A stretch of DNA of 64,000 nucleotides, from NCBI GenBank assembly GCA_018398765.1, contig JAHBMJ010004000.1, forward strand, positions 1 to 64,000, written 5' to 3'. The notes under the pieces were generated by a model. It worked only from the letters and a program-made list of their open reading frames with translations, was not told the origin of the DNA and ran no database searches. The stretch is from Chromera velia (lineage: Eukaryota > Sar > Chromeraceae). Position numbers and translations under genes: made by a program. Of the stretch, positions 11,001 through 20,499 are shown piece after piece; within the stretch, counting starts at the first letter, position 1, and the number at the start of each line of letters is the position of its first letter.

Positions 11001-14000
11001 TACAGGACCCCCCTTCCTCCGTTCAGTGTGGCCCTGGGCTCTCTTCTGTTCTAGGTCCCTCTCCGTTTTTTTCTCTCCCTTCTATCCGCCCTCCAGCTGT
11101 GCTCGCTTGCCGCCTCTCTTCCTTGAGGAACGTGTGTCTCTTTTCTTCTCTGCCTGCTCTTTCGCTTTCTTCTCCGCAGCCGATCACTGTCTCTCCCACT
11201 TCTCCTTGTGTCCTTCGAGCTGGATCCACAGGCCAAATCATTTCTTCCCCTCCTGTTCCTGCAGGTGCCTGGGGGGATCTCGGGGGGACCTGGAGCCTGC
11301 CCAACCTGGGATACCTGTCTGCAGCCCAACGAGAAGTGGTGGGTCGAGCGTGTCCGGCCTGTCGACGCATTTCCTCTGTTGGTGGACTGACGTCTCTCTG
11401 CGTGCAGCCTCTCAAGACTCCCTTCGCCCCACGGGAAGTCGACCGGGACGCTTCTCCTTCTGCAGGTACGTTCCCAAGGGGTGGGTTGGTTGGTTTCTGC
11501 CTGGCCAGGCAGGTCTCTCAGTTCTCCTTGTCATCGGTTCGAGTTGGGGCTGCAGTTCCCTTTCTTTTCGGAGTGTCACCATCCGAAAAAGAAGCGTCAT
11601 CCGGGTGTCACCACCATTTGAAGGTGAAAGCAGGGAGAGTGTGACAGTGGTGACAGTTGTGACACCGTTTCAGAAAAGTTTTCTTTTCTACACGGCTCCC
11701 CTATCTTCTTTTTTCTACATACTTTTTCTAAAAAGGTGTCACTAGTGTCACCAGTGTCACCGGTGAGGTGCTTTCACCTTCTTGGGTGGGTGACACTTCG
11801 GTTTGAAGACTGTCACCCGAAGTAGGAAGTGTCACCTCTCTCTCTGGCCTCCTTATCAGGCGCGAGCCTTCGAACTCCTTATCTTTTTTCTTCTGCGTTG
11901 GTTGTCTGCCTCTTTCAACGGTCTTACGGCGGTAGGAGCCCTTCCTTTCTCTCCCTTCCGGGCCTCCTGCCGCCCTCCTTCTCCCTCACCTCCTCCGGCT
12001 CCCCACTTCTCCTCTTCCCGCTGTCCACCTGGCAGTGCTCCTGCTCTTCTCCTGTTGCGATCCTGGACTGCTCATGCCCGTCCTTCTTCCGTTTTCTGTG
12101 GCCCTGGGCTCTCTTCTGTTCTGTCTGGTCCTTTCCGCTCTTTCTCTTCTTCCGTCCTGTCTGCTTTCTTCCTGCTGTTTTTTTGGCTGCCTCTAGCGAT
12201 GCCGGCTTCTCGCGCCTTTTCCTTTGGGAGAACGTGTGTTTCTTCTTCTCTCTCTATGGCCCTTTGCTTTCTTTCTTCTCAGCGCGTGTCGACTTTGCTT
12301 TTGTGTCCTTGATGCAGATCCTTGGGAGCGTCCTGAGGAGACCTTTACCCTGCAGAACAGGGGGCTGAAGGACGACGTCTGCCCCTACCTGTTCGCAACC
12401 CCACGGCAAGAGGTGAGCCAGAGGTGCCAGGACCGTTTTTCTGTCTCATCTTTTGTTCGCGTGTCTCTGCCCTACCCTTGCTCTCTCAATATCTTTCTTG
12501 CTCGCCCTGGTACCCTGCGTGCAGCCTCTAGCCACTTCTGTCGTTCTCTTGGATCATGGGCGCGCGAGTCCTGCAGGTGGGTCTGCAGGCCAGCTGTCCC
12601 GCCCTCTTTCTGCTCTCTCCTTTCGCCCTCTCTGCCTTTCGTCTTGTCTGTCCGTGCGTCTGTCCTTCCTTCTAGCTGGCCTGCTTTCTGCGTGAGTTTG
12701 GGCACCCATGTACTGGCCGTCTCTTCCCGCGTTCCTGCTCCGAACCGCTTTCCTTTCCTTCCTGGCTCTTTGCAGGTCCCTGCGGGCGTCTTGATAGAAG
12801 CCCTGTGGGGACGAAGGTGGCCGACTCGAGCCAGAGCACAGCCCAAAAACTTCTTCAAGCGGTGAGTAGAGCATGCCTGCCCTGGTGGTTTCAGGATCTG
12901 TTGACTGCTCCAAGCAAGACCTTCGCCATTGTGTATGTGTGTGCAGGCTTTCCACACCTCCGGTCTGCTGCCAGATGAGCGAGATCATGCCAGAGGCAGT
13001 TCGATTCCTCCCAGAGGTGCGTCTGTCTTCCTTCGTTATTTTTTTGTGTCTGGGTAGTCTGCTCACTTGTGTTGCACCGCCTGATGACCTTGTGTTGCTT
13101 GTCGTGCTCTGCTGGCTGCCTAGGCTGTATGGTAGTCCGGTTTCGAACTTCTCCTGCCCGTAAGCACAGAGACGCCTTTTTTCTTCTATCTTCTCCCTCC
13201 CACCGGAGATGCCGGGTCTTCCCACCGGAGATACCGGGACTTCCGACCAGAGATACCGGGACTTCCGACCGGGTCCTCCCACTGGAGATACCGGGTCTTC
13301 CCACTAGGGGTCTTCCGACCGGAGATACCGGGACTTCCCCCCGGAGACACCGGGACTTCTTACCGGAGAAACCGGGACATCCGACCGGAGATAACGGGAC
13401 TTCCGACCGGAGATACCGGGTCTTCCCACCGGAGATACCGGGACTCCCCACCGGAGATACCGGGACTTCCGACCGGAGATACCGGGACTTCCCACCGGAG
13501 ATACCGGGACTTCCGACCGGAGATACCGGGCCTTCCCACCGGAGATGCCGGGACTTCCGACCGGAAATACCGGGACTTCCGACCGGAGATACCGGGCCTT
13601 CCCACCGGAGATACCGGGCCTTCCCACCGGAGATACCGGGACTTCCGACCGGAGATACCGGGACTTCCGACCGGAGATACCGGGCCTTCCCACCGGAGAT
13701 ACCGGGCCTTCCCATCGGAGATACCGGGCCTTCCCATCGGAGATACCGGGCCTTCCCATCGGAGATACCGGGCCTTCCCATCGGAGATACCGGGCCTTCC
13801 CATCGGAGATACGGGGCCTTCCCACCGGAGATACCGGGCCTTCCCACCGGAGATACCGGGCCTTCCCATCGGAGATACCGGGCCTTCCCACCGGAGATAC
13901 CGGGCCTTCCCATCGGAGATACCGGGCCTTCCCACCGGAGATACCGGGCCTTCCCACCGGAGATACCGGGACTTGGGATGCTCTTTTCTTTTCCTATGAT

Positions 14001-17000
14001 ATTTTTTGCTCCTTCTCTGCTGCATCTGCTGTATTGTTTGCGGCACAGGCTGTCGGAGTGACGCTCCCTGTACGCTTGTGCATGCCCAAATCCTCTGGTG
14101 TGCAGGCTGGAGCCTCTCAAGCAAGGCAAGAGATCGGCTTGCCTGCTTGCACAGCAGGAACCAAGATGACGTCACAGAAGTTTTGCGGGGCTGTGAGCCG
14201 AAAGGGGGGTCAAGACAGTGCGTCCTCTTCGGCATTGATGTTGCAGGTGGGTCGGTCTGCCTTCATGTTTGTTCTCTCGCACTGCTTGTTTCAGTAGTGT
14301 CGTGGGGCCTTCGAAAGATTGTGCACGGGTGGGGCCGTGGAATATTTCGACAGCGAATTCGCGGTGTGAGTGTTGCGCGTGGATGGGCACGGTGTGGGAG
14401 AGTGCAGTAGGCTTTTTCATCAGCATCCGACCAGGATAGTGAGGCTATTGGCTCGTGTGCTCCCGTCATCTTCGGTCGACTGCTGCTTGAGGGAGTTCTG
14501 GCTTCGGCGGCTAGGATACGAAGATTCTCGACACTTTTGTGTGCGAGTATCTTTTTTCTCAGCACTTGCGTCTTCCTCGGCCTCTTTTTTTCTTTCTTGT
14601 TTTTTTTCGTATGTTGCCGTTCTCCACACCGCAATAACGTTTCGGTTCAAAGGGCTCTTCCGCTGGTGTTTTTCTGTCCGTGTGTTTTTTTTCTGCAGGG
14701 GGTGGGAGGAGAGATGGCGGACTGACGAGCAGAGACCTCGAGCAGCTGGGGTGCGGAGGTAAGCAGGAGGCGTTTTCTTTATAACGCAGGCCCTCCCATT
14801 TCTTCTTCCCATCAGACAGACAGACAGAAGGTAGAGACCCAGCACTACCTCCCGTCGGTTACGTGCCCTCTGGCTGTCCAGTTTTCCGTCGCCGTCCTCT
14901 CTCTGATTCGGTCCCATTCTTTTGTCCCCGTTTCGTTCCGTCACCTTCTGCTGCGCCCGTTTGGTCATCCCTCTCGTTCAGTCCTACACCTGTTTGGTCC
15001 TCTCCCCTTTGGTGTTCCATGCATGCTGCACCTTGTGGTCTGTCTCGTTCCCTGTTGTCTTTTTTCTGGCAGGGCCGTTCCATCTCCCTCTCTTTTCATT
15101 CGTGTCCTCTGTGCCTTTTTGCCTGCCTTTCGATCGTCCCGCCGACTTCCGTTGCGCCGCTCGGCTTCTCCGTTCTATGTTACCCTTGCTTGGTCGCGCT
15201 TCCCGCCGTTTTGTGTGTCGTGCGGCGGACCATCCCGGGGAGCTGCATACCCGATGGTGCTTGCTCTCGCCCTGCTTTTTCCTGAAAAGGAGCCGCTTTT
15301 CGGGAAAAGTGTGTGTCATGCACCATGGTATGTGGTATTTCAAATTTTGTCGAAACAGCTGGTTCGCCTCTCTCCTGCAGGAAGGGTCGGGGGTTGCACG
15401 CGAGCGGGGTCTGTTGGCCGTCCTGGGGGGGGCGGTATCGACAGAGGGCATTTCGGGTGGGGCAGGGGAGAAACCAAGCCTGAAGGAACGCTGGAGAGCC
15501 CGCAACGTAAGTCAGCGTACCTTCTGTGTGTGCTTCCTCCACTAGGGTGTACGCGTTTTCTTCCTTCAGCTCGCGTTTTTCCGTCTGGCGGAACACACTT
15601 CTTAAAAAAGGACGTAGAGTAGCGCAAGGCTCTTTGACTTTCGCAGTCTGGCCGAGCAGACCCGTGATGGAAAATGAAAAAGAGTACAGCAGGGTTCTTC
15701 AGCACAGATCTCTCGTATCGAGTCCTGCTCTTCTGTGCTTTGACCTCTCTCTAGGTCTCCGCTCGTTTTCGCCCGCACCTCTCCGTCCGTTTTTGTTCTT
15801 CCTAGCTCTCTCCGTGCTCATGCTGCATCGATTCCCTCCTGCAGTTGTCGGGAACCCCAGGGGAGCTCATGGCCGTCCTGGAGGTGGCGGTCTTGGCCGA
15901 GGGCTGTTTCGGGGGGGTGCGTCGTATCAGAGAGGAGTCGAGTCTGCAGGACCTGTGCAAGGTAGGTCCGCCAGCAGGTGTCCTTTGCGTCTTCTGCACT
16001 CCCATTTCTGCCGGTGTATCGAGAATCTTTCTGACTGCATTCCGTATCTCGTTTGCAGGTCTTGAGCAGTGTCTGGGTGGGCGTGATGGCTGTGACGCGA
16101 ACCTGGCGTCGGAGCTCTGGAACGCCGCGGTGAGTCGGTGGTCTCTGCTCTGCTTCCTGTGTGGACCTGCGCTAGGTATCGATTTGCACGCTGTGCTTCT
16201 TTCTCTTCTGTGCAGCACTTCTGCGACGGTGTGCGGGGAGGCAAGCCACTCAAGAAGGATTCGGACACCGGCGTTGCTGCAGGTCCGTTCTCTTTTCGTC
16301 GGTCGGCGTACAGTCGAAAATTCCAGAACTCCGTTTGCGTCAGCAGTGCGATCGATCCGTTGCGTTTTGTTGGCCACTTTCCGACTTTTTACCTCCTCTG
16401 CTTGTCTCCCTCGCTTCCTTTTCCCCGCCTCCCTGTACGGCCGTTTCAGCGTTCCCTCCCTTTTCGATTGTGTGTCGCTGACTGACACTGTGTGCATGCG
16501 TGGTGCAGAATGGGCTCTCTCGAACAAGACACGGAATCGACTGGCCCACGCGTACAACGGGAACACTTCGCAGACGTGCAACTTCACCTGGCAAGCACTT
16601 CAGGAGAAACAGAAGGCAGCCCAAGAGGTCAGTCTCAAAGCAGCAGACTGATCAAGATGAGCGTTTTTGTATGGGAGCTGTCAGGGGGGCTTTTAGTGTT
16701 TGCGTATACCGTGGACGTGCAGGGAAAGATCAGACGCATCGGAAAAAAGCAACATGTCTCGTTTTTGTAGAAACACAACGCTGCCTTGTCGAACACCTTT
16801 TTGGTTGATATTTTCTTTTGCTGTTTCCTCTTCCTCAAAGCAGCTCATTCCACTGCAACTCTCTGCAGTGGGTGCTCCGCGGGCAACCAGCGACTGCTGC
16901 TCTCTCCTCGAATCTTTGGTATGCAGGCCCGACAGATCCTGTTGCAGCAGGGAAAGGCGGCTGACGAAATCCGCGAGACCCTCTCCGAGGCATTCTCTTT

Positions 17001-18039
17001 TTTTTTTTTGATTTGTGCACAAAAAAAATGGTATGCAGAGACGTGATAAGCTGGAAGAGAGGAATCCAGGGAAGACCCCAGCGGAGGTGGAGGCACTTCT
17101 GAAGCCTACCGAAGTACGCCTGATCGACGGCAAGTGCGAGGACCCTGACTGCCCTGCAACGATCGGCAAGCATCGCGATGGAGAGAGCGCCGGAGCTTCA
17201 CAAGGTCAGCAGCCCTACTGTCTCACTCCGAATGCGTGTTGTCTCGTTCTTTGCGGGCGTTCGTGTGACTGATGGGCCTCTGTTCTTTCTCTCTGTCATG
17301 TATATCGGACCTACGGACGTTCAGGTCCTTTCACCGCCATCTCTTTAGATTGACTTCATTTTTTTTTTCGCGTGCGTCCGAGCGTCACCGTCAGCTACTC
17401 TTTGGCTTGGTCCTACGGTGTTCGGTGCAAAGGCGTGCGTGGCTGAAGGTTGATTGCATCGTCCCGCTTGGCTGGTCGGACTGGATTGTTGTGTGTATCT
17501 GGGTGTCTGCGTGTGGCCGTTGATGCACGTTCTCGTGTGCATCTGCGTGTGCCGTGCTGTGTGCTTTTTGTTCGTTCGTTTGTTCGCTTATGCAGTTTGT
17601 GAACCTTTCTTTCCTTGGATGTGGCCTACGCATGTTTGTGTATTGGCCCAGTGCAGGGGCCCTTGATCCATTCTCCGTGGGAGGTCTTACTCTCGGCGTT
17701 TTGGCGCTTTTCGGACTCGCATTTTTCGAATGGTGGTACACAGGAAACTGGATTCCATCCGTTCTCCTCATCGTTATCGCACTCTTCACAGGCTGCTTCA
17801 CAGGAGACCTGTTCAAACAGTACACGTCTGGCTGGAGTAACTGCTGCAAAAGAAACAAGCGGTCAGACCGAGACGGAAGGCATGCGCCACAGAGCCATGA
17901 GAGAAATGAAGTGCCGCCAGAGTTGGTCGGAAAAAGCATAAGAGAGAGGAAAAAATCTGAGGAACCGAAAGAGTCGGATCGAGGAAAGAGATGCTACACA
18001 AGAGTTAGAGGAAAAAGGCGTGGGTATTGCAGGCACTGA
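7678..18039 (+). CDS. Multi-exon gene (or gene cluster) built from repeated exon modules; unknown function
   Basis: A series of short plus-strand exons, each with a pyrimidine-rich acceptor ending (C/T)GCAG and a GTGAGT/GTAAGC-like donor. Exons recur as near copies: pairs at 7678/7988, 9226/9860, 9579/15845, 10237/11265, 10386/11408 and 14106/16509. Several phases agree across introns (16216-16282 to 16509-16627, and 17039-17204 to 17657), which supports real splicing. The 3' end codes for two hydrophobic helices and a basic tail. I do not recognise the family. The start is not identified, and some copies contain stops, so part of the block may be decayed. Whether it is one gene or several cannot be told without transcripts. 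A shorter copy of the 9.97-14.4 kb part lies at 30.47-33.95 kb. Confidence 0.55.
8336..8545 (+). CDS. Exon with 18-bp (six-residue) tandem repeat
   Basis: A 210-base exon (70 codons, phase 0) follows TATGTGCAG and ends at a GTCAGC donor. Its middle, about 8375-8500, holds roughly seven 18-bp repeats. In frame these encode a charged hexad of the type ERGVEL/ERGVGR, followed by a tryptophan-rich end (GVLRIWGLWGIRDVK). The unit is a multiple of three, so copy number can vary without changing frame. Two other frames are also open (CRAGEG repeats), but only this frame fits the splice phase. Confidence 0.5.
9226..9946 (+). repeat. Exon module B, two copies (9226-9306 and 9860-9945)
   Basis: The copies encode GLVHLRGGQSESRERVRVR and SLELHLWKGQSECKRVRVSL, each followed by SLQQ-D/E-D. 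Shared elements are the GQSE core and the RVRVSLQQ strand-like segment. The downstream intron sequence (GCCGAATTGACGC..., CAAGGCTCTT-AGCTTTGGCAG) is also shared, and reappears at 15580-15660 and 30480-30600. Confidence 0.55.
9579..9695 (+). pseudogene. Exon module C, first copy (apparently decayed)
   Basis: It follows TTTTCCTGCAG and encodes LSGTSGELMAVLKVAAPGAG before an in-frame stop. The second copy at 15845-15961 stays open as LSGTPGELMAVLEVAVLAEG and continues to the donor. About 230 bases upstream of each copy are also shared (9345-9578 and 15580-15844), so the unit duplicated includes intron sequence. The stop suggests this copy is no longer used as such, or is read in another frame. 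Confidence 0.5.
10237..11465 (+). repeat. Tandem duplication of exon modules D and E (D 10237-10310, 11265-11338; E 10386-10431, 11408-11465)
   Basis: Both D exons are exactly 74 bases and read (V/A)W-x-DLG-x-T-x-(N/S)L-(S/P)-NLG-x-LSA, then QREV. E exons encode PLDAEREVDQDASSQ and PLKTPFAPREVDRDASPS. The duplicated unit is about 1 kb and contains the same upstream intron (CTCGAGCTGGAT-CACAGGCC) and the same downstream hairpin element. A third D/E pair is at 30735-30932, with identical D length and phase. Confidence 0.65.
10571..10801. repeat. GTGTCAC-rich inverted-repeat element, copy 1
   Basis: The left half holds TGTCACCACC, GAAGGTGAAAGCA and GGTGACAGTGGTGACA. The right half holds their reverse complements, TGTCACCACTGTCACC and TGCTTTCACCTTC, around a T-rich loop of about 70 bases. 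More GTGTCAC/GTGACA words follow. The whole can fold into a long imperfect hairpin. Copies at 11606-11835 and 31082-31311 sit in the same intron position of the duplicated exon units. No coding capacity. Confidence 0.75.
11606..11835. repeat. GTGTCAC-rich inverted-repeat element, copy 2
   Basis: Same structure and neighbours as copy 1: inverted GAAGGTGAAAGC and GTGACAGTGGTGACAG arms around a T-rich centre. It follows exon module E2 and precedes the intron leading to exon 12318-12412. Confidence 0.75.
12318..13016 (+). CDS. Exon series F-G-H-I of the module gene
   Basis: Exons: F 12318-12412 (95 bases; DPWERPEETFTLQNRGLKDD then CPYLFATPRQE), G about 12524-12575 (PLATSVVLLDHG), H 12776-12861 (GRLDRSPVGTKVADSS) and I 12947-13016 (70 bases; AFHTSGLLPDE). 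Each has GCAG before it and GTGAGT/GTGGGT/GTGCGT after it. The block at 31767-32623 has the same exons in the same order, with F and I of identical length (95 and 70). The conserved frame in both copies supports coding function. No family recognised. Confidence 0.6.
13196..13980. repeat. 22-bp minisatellite array, about 35 units (copy 1)
   Basis: Tandem 22-bp units with core CCGGAGATACCGGG and a variable half (ACTTCCGA, CCTTCCCA, CCTTCCCAT). It lies in the intron after exon I, just past CCTGCCCGTAAGC. Because 22 is not a multiple of three, every frame cycles with a 66-bp period, giving 22-residue repeats. Since the unit lacks stops, long open frames run on both strands (330 codons plus, over 200 minus). 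These are a by-product of composition and not genes. Unit variants cluster (GACTTCCGACC left, GGCCTTCCCATC centre-right), which suggests recent local expansions. Confidence 0.9.
14106..14246 (+). CDS. Exon module J, first copy
   Basis: It follows TGGTGTGCAG and ends at GTGGGTCGG. In frame it reads WSLSSKARDRLACLHSRNQD. This matches exon 16509-16627 (WALSNKTRNRLAHAYNGNTS) position by position: W-x-LS-x-K-x-R-x-RLA, then N/S-x-N. It also matches exon 33622-33767 (WGLSSKARDRLAYVHSRN). The rest of the exon differs between copies. The short Lys/Arg-rich helix-like motif is not one I can assign. Confidence 0.55.
14247..15380. other. Intron-like stretch with one possible small exon
   Basis: Mostly pyrimidine-rich intron sequence. 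One candidate exon at about 14699-14758 (after TTTTTTCTGCAG, before GTAAGCAGG) reads GWEERWRTDEQRPRAAGVR. From about 14420 onward there is no counterpart in the 30.5-33.9 kb duplicate, so the duplication boundary lies here. Confidence 0.4.
15381..15506 (+). CDS. Exon K of the module gene
   Basis: It follows TCTCTCCTGCAG and ends before GTAAGTCAG. It is exactly 42 codons, beginning EGSGVARERGLLAVLGGAVS. The Gly-rich, LLAVL-containing sequence is loosely like exon module C (GELMAVLEVAVLAEG), suggesting older duplication. Donor and acceptor are both strong. Confidence 0.55.
15845..16282 (+). CDS. Exon module C second copy and exons L1, L2
   Basis: C2 at 15845-15961 (possible alternative donor at 15966) reads LSGTPGELMAVLEVAVLAEG then REESSLQDLCK. 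L1 at 16059-16129 reads LEQCLGGRDGCDANLASELW. L2 at 16216-16282 reads HFCDGVRGGKPLKKDSDTGV. L2 ends with one spare base that joins the two leading bases of exon 16509-16627 to give Glu. The C2 to L1 phase only works with the alternative donor. Cys-containing, mostly polar; function unknown. Confidence 0.5.
16509..16627 (+). CDS. Exon module J, third type copy
   Basis: It follows GCGTGGTGCAG and ends before GTCAGTCTC. In frame: WALSNKTRNRLAHAYNGNTS, then QTCNFTWQALQEKQKAAQE. The first half is homologous to exons 14106-14246 and 33622-33767. The second half is a predicted Gln/Lys-rich helix. Further downstream an open segment at about 16843-16990 (IFGMQARQILLQQGKAADEI) is probably another exon, but I see no good donor for it. 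Confidence 0.55.
17039..17204 (+). CDS. Exon M of the module gene
   Basis: It follows GGTATGCAG and ends before GTCAGCAGC. It reads RRDKLEERNPGKTPAEVEAL, then LKPTEVRLIDGKCEDPDCP and a hydrophilic end. The acidic-basic helix followed by a C-x4-C pair looks like a genuine protein segment. One base left over joins two from exon 17657 to make Gly, so phase supports splicing across a 452-base intron. Confidence 0.6.
17657..18039 (+). CDS. 3' exon with two transmembrane helices
   Basis: After TTGGCCCAGTGCAG the frame encodes ALDPFSVGGLTLGVLALFGL, AFFEWWYTGNWIPSVLLIV and IALFTGCFTGDLF. These are two hydrophobic helices separated by a short aromatic loop, followed by a Lys/Arg/Glu-rich hydrophilic tail. 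It therefore probably ends a membrane protein with a charged cytosolic tail. The stop at 18037-18039 is used here. A second frame is open at the end (DATQELEEKGVGIAGTDAKE, 17985-18089), so the true 3' end may differ through an extra splice or a frameshift. Confidence 0.55.
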
Positions 18040-18242
18040 TGCTAAAGAATTGCAAGATCTGGAGAAATCCGATCTATTGAGAGGTTAAGTCAGTTGTAGT
18101 CACCCTGCAGGTAGCTAGGATGCCCTTTCATTCAAAAACGGAAAAGGGATTTTAACCTTCATAATTTAACGTTGTATATGCGGGATCGCGCCGCATGGCT
18201 TATTGCCTTGCACCCCGCCCTGTAAGATAAAAGAAAAAAAAT

Positions 18243-19820
18243 ATGCCTGCTGGTGGAGCTATTTCATGTCTGATCAACGTAAACCGTCCAATTCTTTATA
18301 CGCTAGAAAACCCATTCTTAGCGCCCCCTTCGCTTGTCAAAATTGGTAGTACGTTAAAGAGCCCCGACCGTAGACTGGACCAGTACCACTTATGTTATCC
18401 GTGGGGCTTCAATGTCATCTGTATCTTAGTGTTTACGCCTGGGGTTACGCAAACGCGGCTCGACCATTTAGAATGGCTACTCCTCGATTTATTTAGCAAC
18501 TATAAGCTCAAAAGCCTAGTTTGGCTCTTTAAGTCCCAACAAGAATGACTAATTAACGTTTCCCATGCATATGTACTAGCAATGTTCCGGTCTTTTCGTG
18601 ACCAGGTCGTGAAGCAGGTTTACCGAATCGATACGTATCTGATTTTTGATTGATTGATTGATTGATATGTTCCGCCCTAGGGCCTTCCCGCTATATCTAT
18701 CTGTCGCCAGAGCTAGCAGGGCGGTCTATTATGGTCTGACACGCATTTTTCGCCTGATTATGACCTTTATACAGAATCAGGAATAATCCTGGATGAAGAG
18801 CATCAAATCCCAAAGAACATTGCCTTGAGTCAGGAAGAATTGAAAACTAACCAGACAGCCCATCAGCGGCAAAACAAACGAGCAGACGAACAGGTCATGC
18901 GAATGAGCGTTCAAGAATTACGCTGGGCTTCGGGCTTTTGACTACAAGGTCCAAAGAAGCGGTGACATCGACCTCTTTCACCAATACCGCAGAATCAAAG
19001 GGATCCGTCCTTCTCAAATTAAGAATACAGAAGAAGAGCCAGACTTGATGACTTCCCAATCTTCTGATGATGCAGAGTGGGAGGTTAAAAATTTTTTTAA
19101 CTATGATGAGAGGCGTAACCAGTGTAGGGTCCAATGGAAAGACTGCCCATTAGGTCCGGACAATCCGCAATGGATTCCAGCATCAAACTTCCAGCGCACC
19201 GGGGACCGCCTGCTCGTTGAGTACCACCACAAGGTCCGAAAGGATGTTCAGCTACTTGATGAACAACTTCGGCTCCTAGACTTTGATCAATGGGAAGAAG
19301 AAGAAAGTTCACAACCAAGTTTCTCGATAGTTAAGGTAGAACCCGGATCTATCTCATCGAGACCAGGACCTCCAGAACAACCTAGCTACGCACATGAGTC
19401 ACTCACTGACTGGACGCCTAGCTCTGCGCTAGCAACATTCTTTCAGCTGTCCATTCTACCACATCTTTAGTTAGAGCTGGCTCAGTTATATCCTGCTCTA
19501 ATGTCCCTCGTCGCTTTAAGCAGTCGGGATGAACGTATGACGACAGCGGGCCAAACGTTCCCCAAGCTATTATGCCCCATGCAACCCACCGCTCTCCCTA
19601 CGTCACGCTACCAACGCTAACGACAGGTTCTGTAAGAATGCTGAAGAAACGGTCTCCCCCAGTTGAACAGGGAAAAGGCTTTGCTGCCCCGCGGCCGCTT
19701 TCTTCACAGTGGATCACAGTCCGACGGCGCCGACCAAGCTTAGCGGCAGCTGGCGGCACTTCAGCTGAAATGCACAGGGGCATTTGGAAAGAACTTCATG
19801 AATTTATGGAAGAAGACACT
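18243..19820 (+). pseudogene. Broken GIY-YIG-like / chromodomain gene, copy 1
   Basis: Intronless. It starts MPAGGAISCLINVNRPILY. Residues about 20-100 fit a GIY-YIG nuclease-like fold of the T5orf172/MUG113 type: LYTLENP, KIGSTLKSPDRRLDQYH, then a Glu-containing helix. After a linker comes a chromodomain (about 19075-19250: EWEVKNFFNYDERRNQ, then CPLGPDNPQWIPASNF and LVEYHHKVRKD), the form seen at the C terminus of chromoviral integrases. A conserved tail follows (KELHEFMEEDT). A 78-base LINE 3'-end stub (18647-18724) is inserted. The copy is broken in several places. What the intact protein does is unknown. DNA cutting and chromatin binding are inferences from the domains. Confidence 0.7.
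18647..18724 (-). mobile_element. LINE 3'-end stub inserted in the GIY-YIG/chromodomain gene
   Basis: The stretch from the (TTGA)n run through ATATGTTCCGCCCTAGGGCC to GAGCTAGCAGGGCGG is almost identical to 42785-42864, the 3' end of the LINE at 42782-45523. I count about two differences over the non-repetitive part. It interrupts sequence that is continuous in the paralogue at 26644. It is either a severely 5'-truncated LINE or a SINE sharing that tail. Confidence 0.8.
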
Positions 19821-19859
19821 TAGCAGACAAAGAGAAGATCTGATTAGTAGGGTAAGGCG

Positions 19860-20010
19860 GTATGCACAGAATCTACAGAGGATCTGGCCAGCAGGGTGGG
19901 GAGGTCTGTTGAGGATCTGGTTGCCAGGGCGGGGGTGGAAAATTGATGGGCAGCTAGACTGGAGGAGTCAGCAAGGGATCTGGAGGACAGAGCAGAGACG
20001 TCTTTACAAA
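19860..20010 (+). repeat. Old copies of an 11-codon (33-bp) repeat
   Basis: Four to five diverged units related to the array at 21.56-22.62 kb. In one frame they read EDLASRVGRSV, EDLVARAGVEN, LEESARDLEDR: an amphipathic 11-residue periodicity. They directly follow the end of the GIY-YIG/chromodomain pseudogene. Now interrupted by stops. Confidence 0.5.
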
Positions 20011-20499
20011 TTTGATGAAGAGAGTAGGGGATCTATGGAAGGGTAAATACAGACTGAGCGGCAGAAGACAGTCGCCTCTCTAGAGACCGCAGTGAAGCAT
20101 GCAGGCGACGATATCATAATAGGAGACATAAAGGACAAAAAAGAAAAGGTAAAAAGAAAAAGGGGTAGACAGAAACAACCAGACAAAGCTATGAGCTGAC
20201 CATTTAGCTGTAGTGGAGACCAGCGGCCACAGTGACTGCTCATGTTGAAAATTAATACATGATTCCTTTGTTACTCACTCAGAAGGAAGCCCTGCAGCTG
20301 TTTTGAAACCAGCAATACCTTAAAGATCTCCTTTGCTGCAAAAAGGGGAAGCCGCATCTCTTTAGGGAGCTAGCAGAGAAAAATGAGAAGGAAGGCGGCA
20401 CAACTCAAGAGAGGGTGGAATAAAAAATCTTGTGAGGCATAGATTTACACAGGGCAAGGTTTGAGCAGCCATAAAAAGGGTAACTAAAAAGATGATAGC

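Noticed and set aside
13196-13980. Possible CRISPR array
   Set aside because: Units are directly contiguous with no unique spacers, the genome is eukaryotic, and variation is within the unit.
13069-14129. Long open frames (330 codons plus, 412 and 291 codons minus) over the 22-bp array
   Set aside because: They follow from a stop-free 22-bp unit. They overlap on both strands, and the array sits in an intron between conserved exons.
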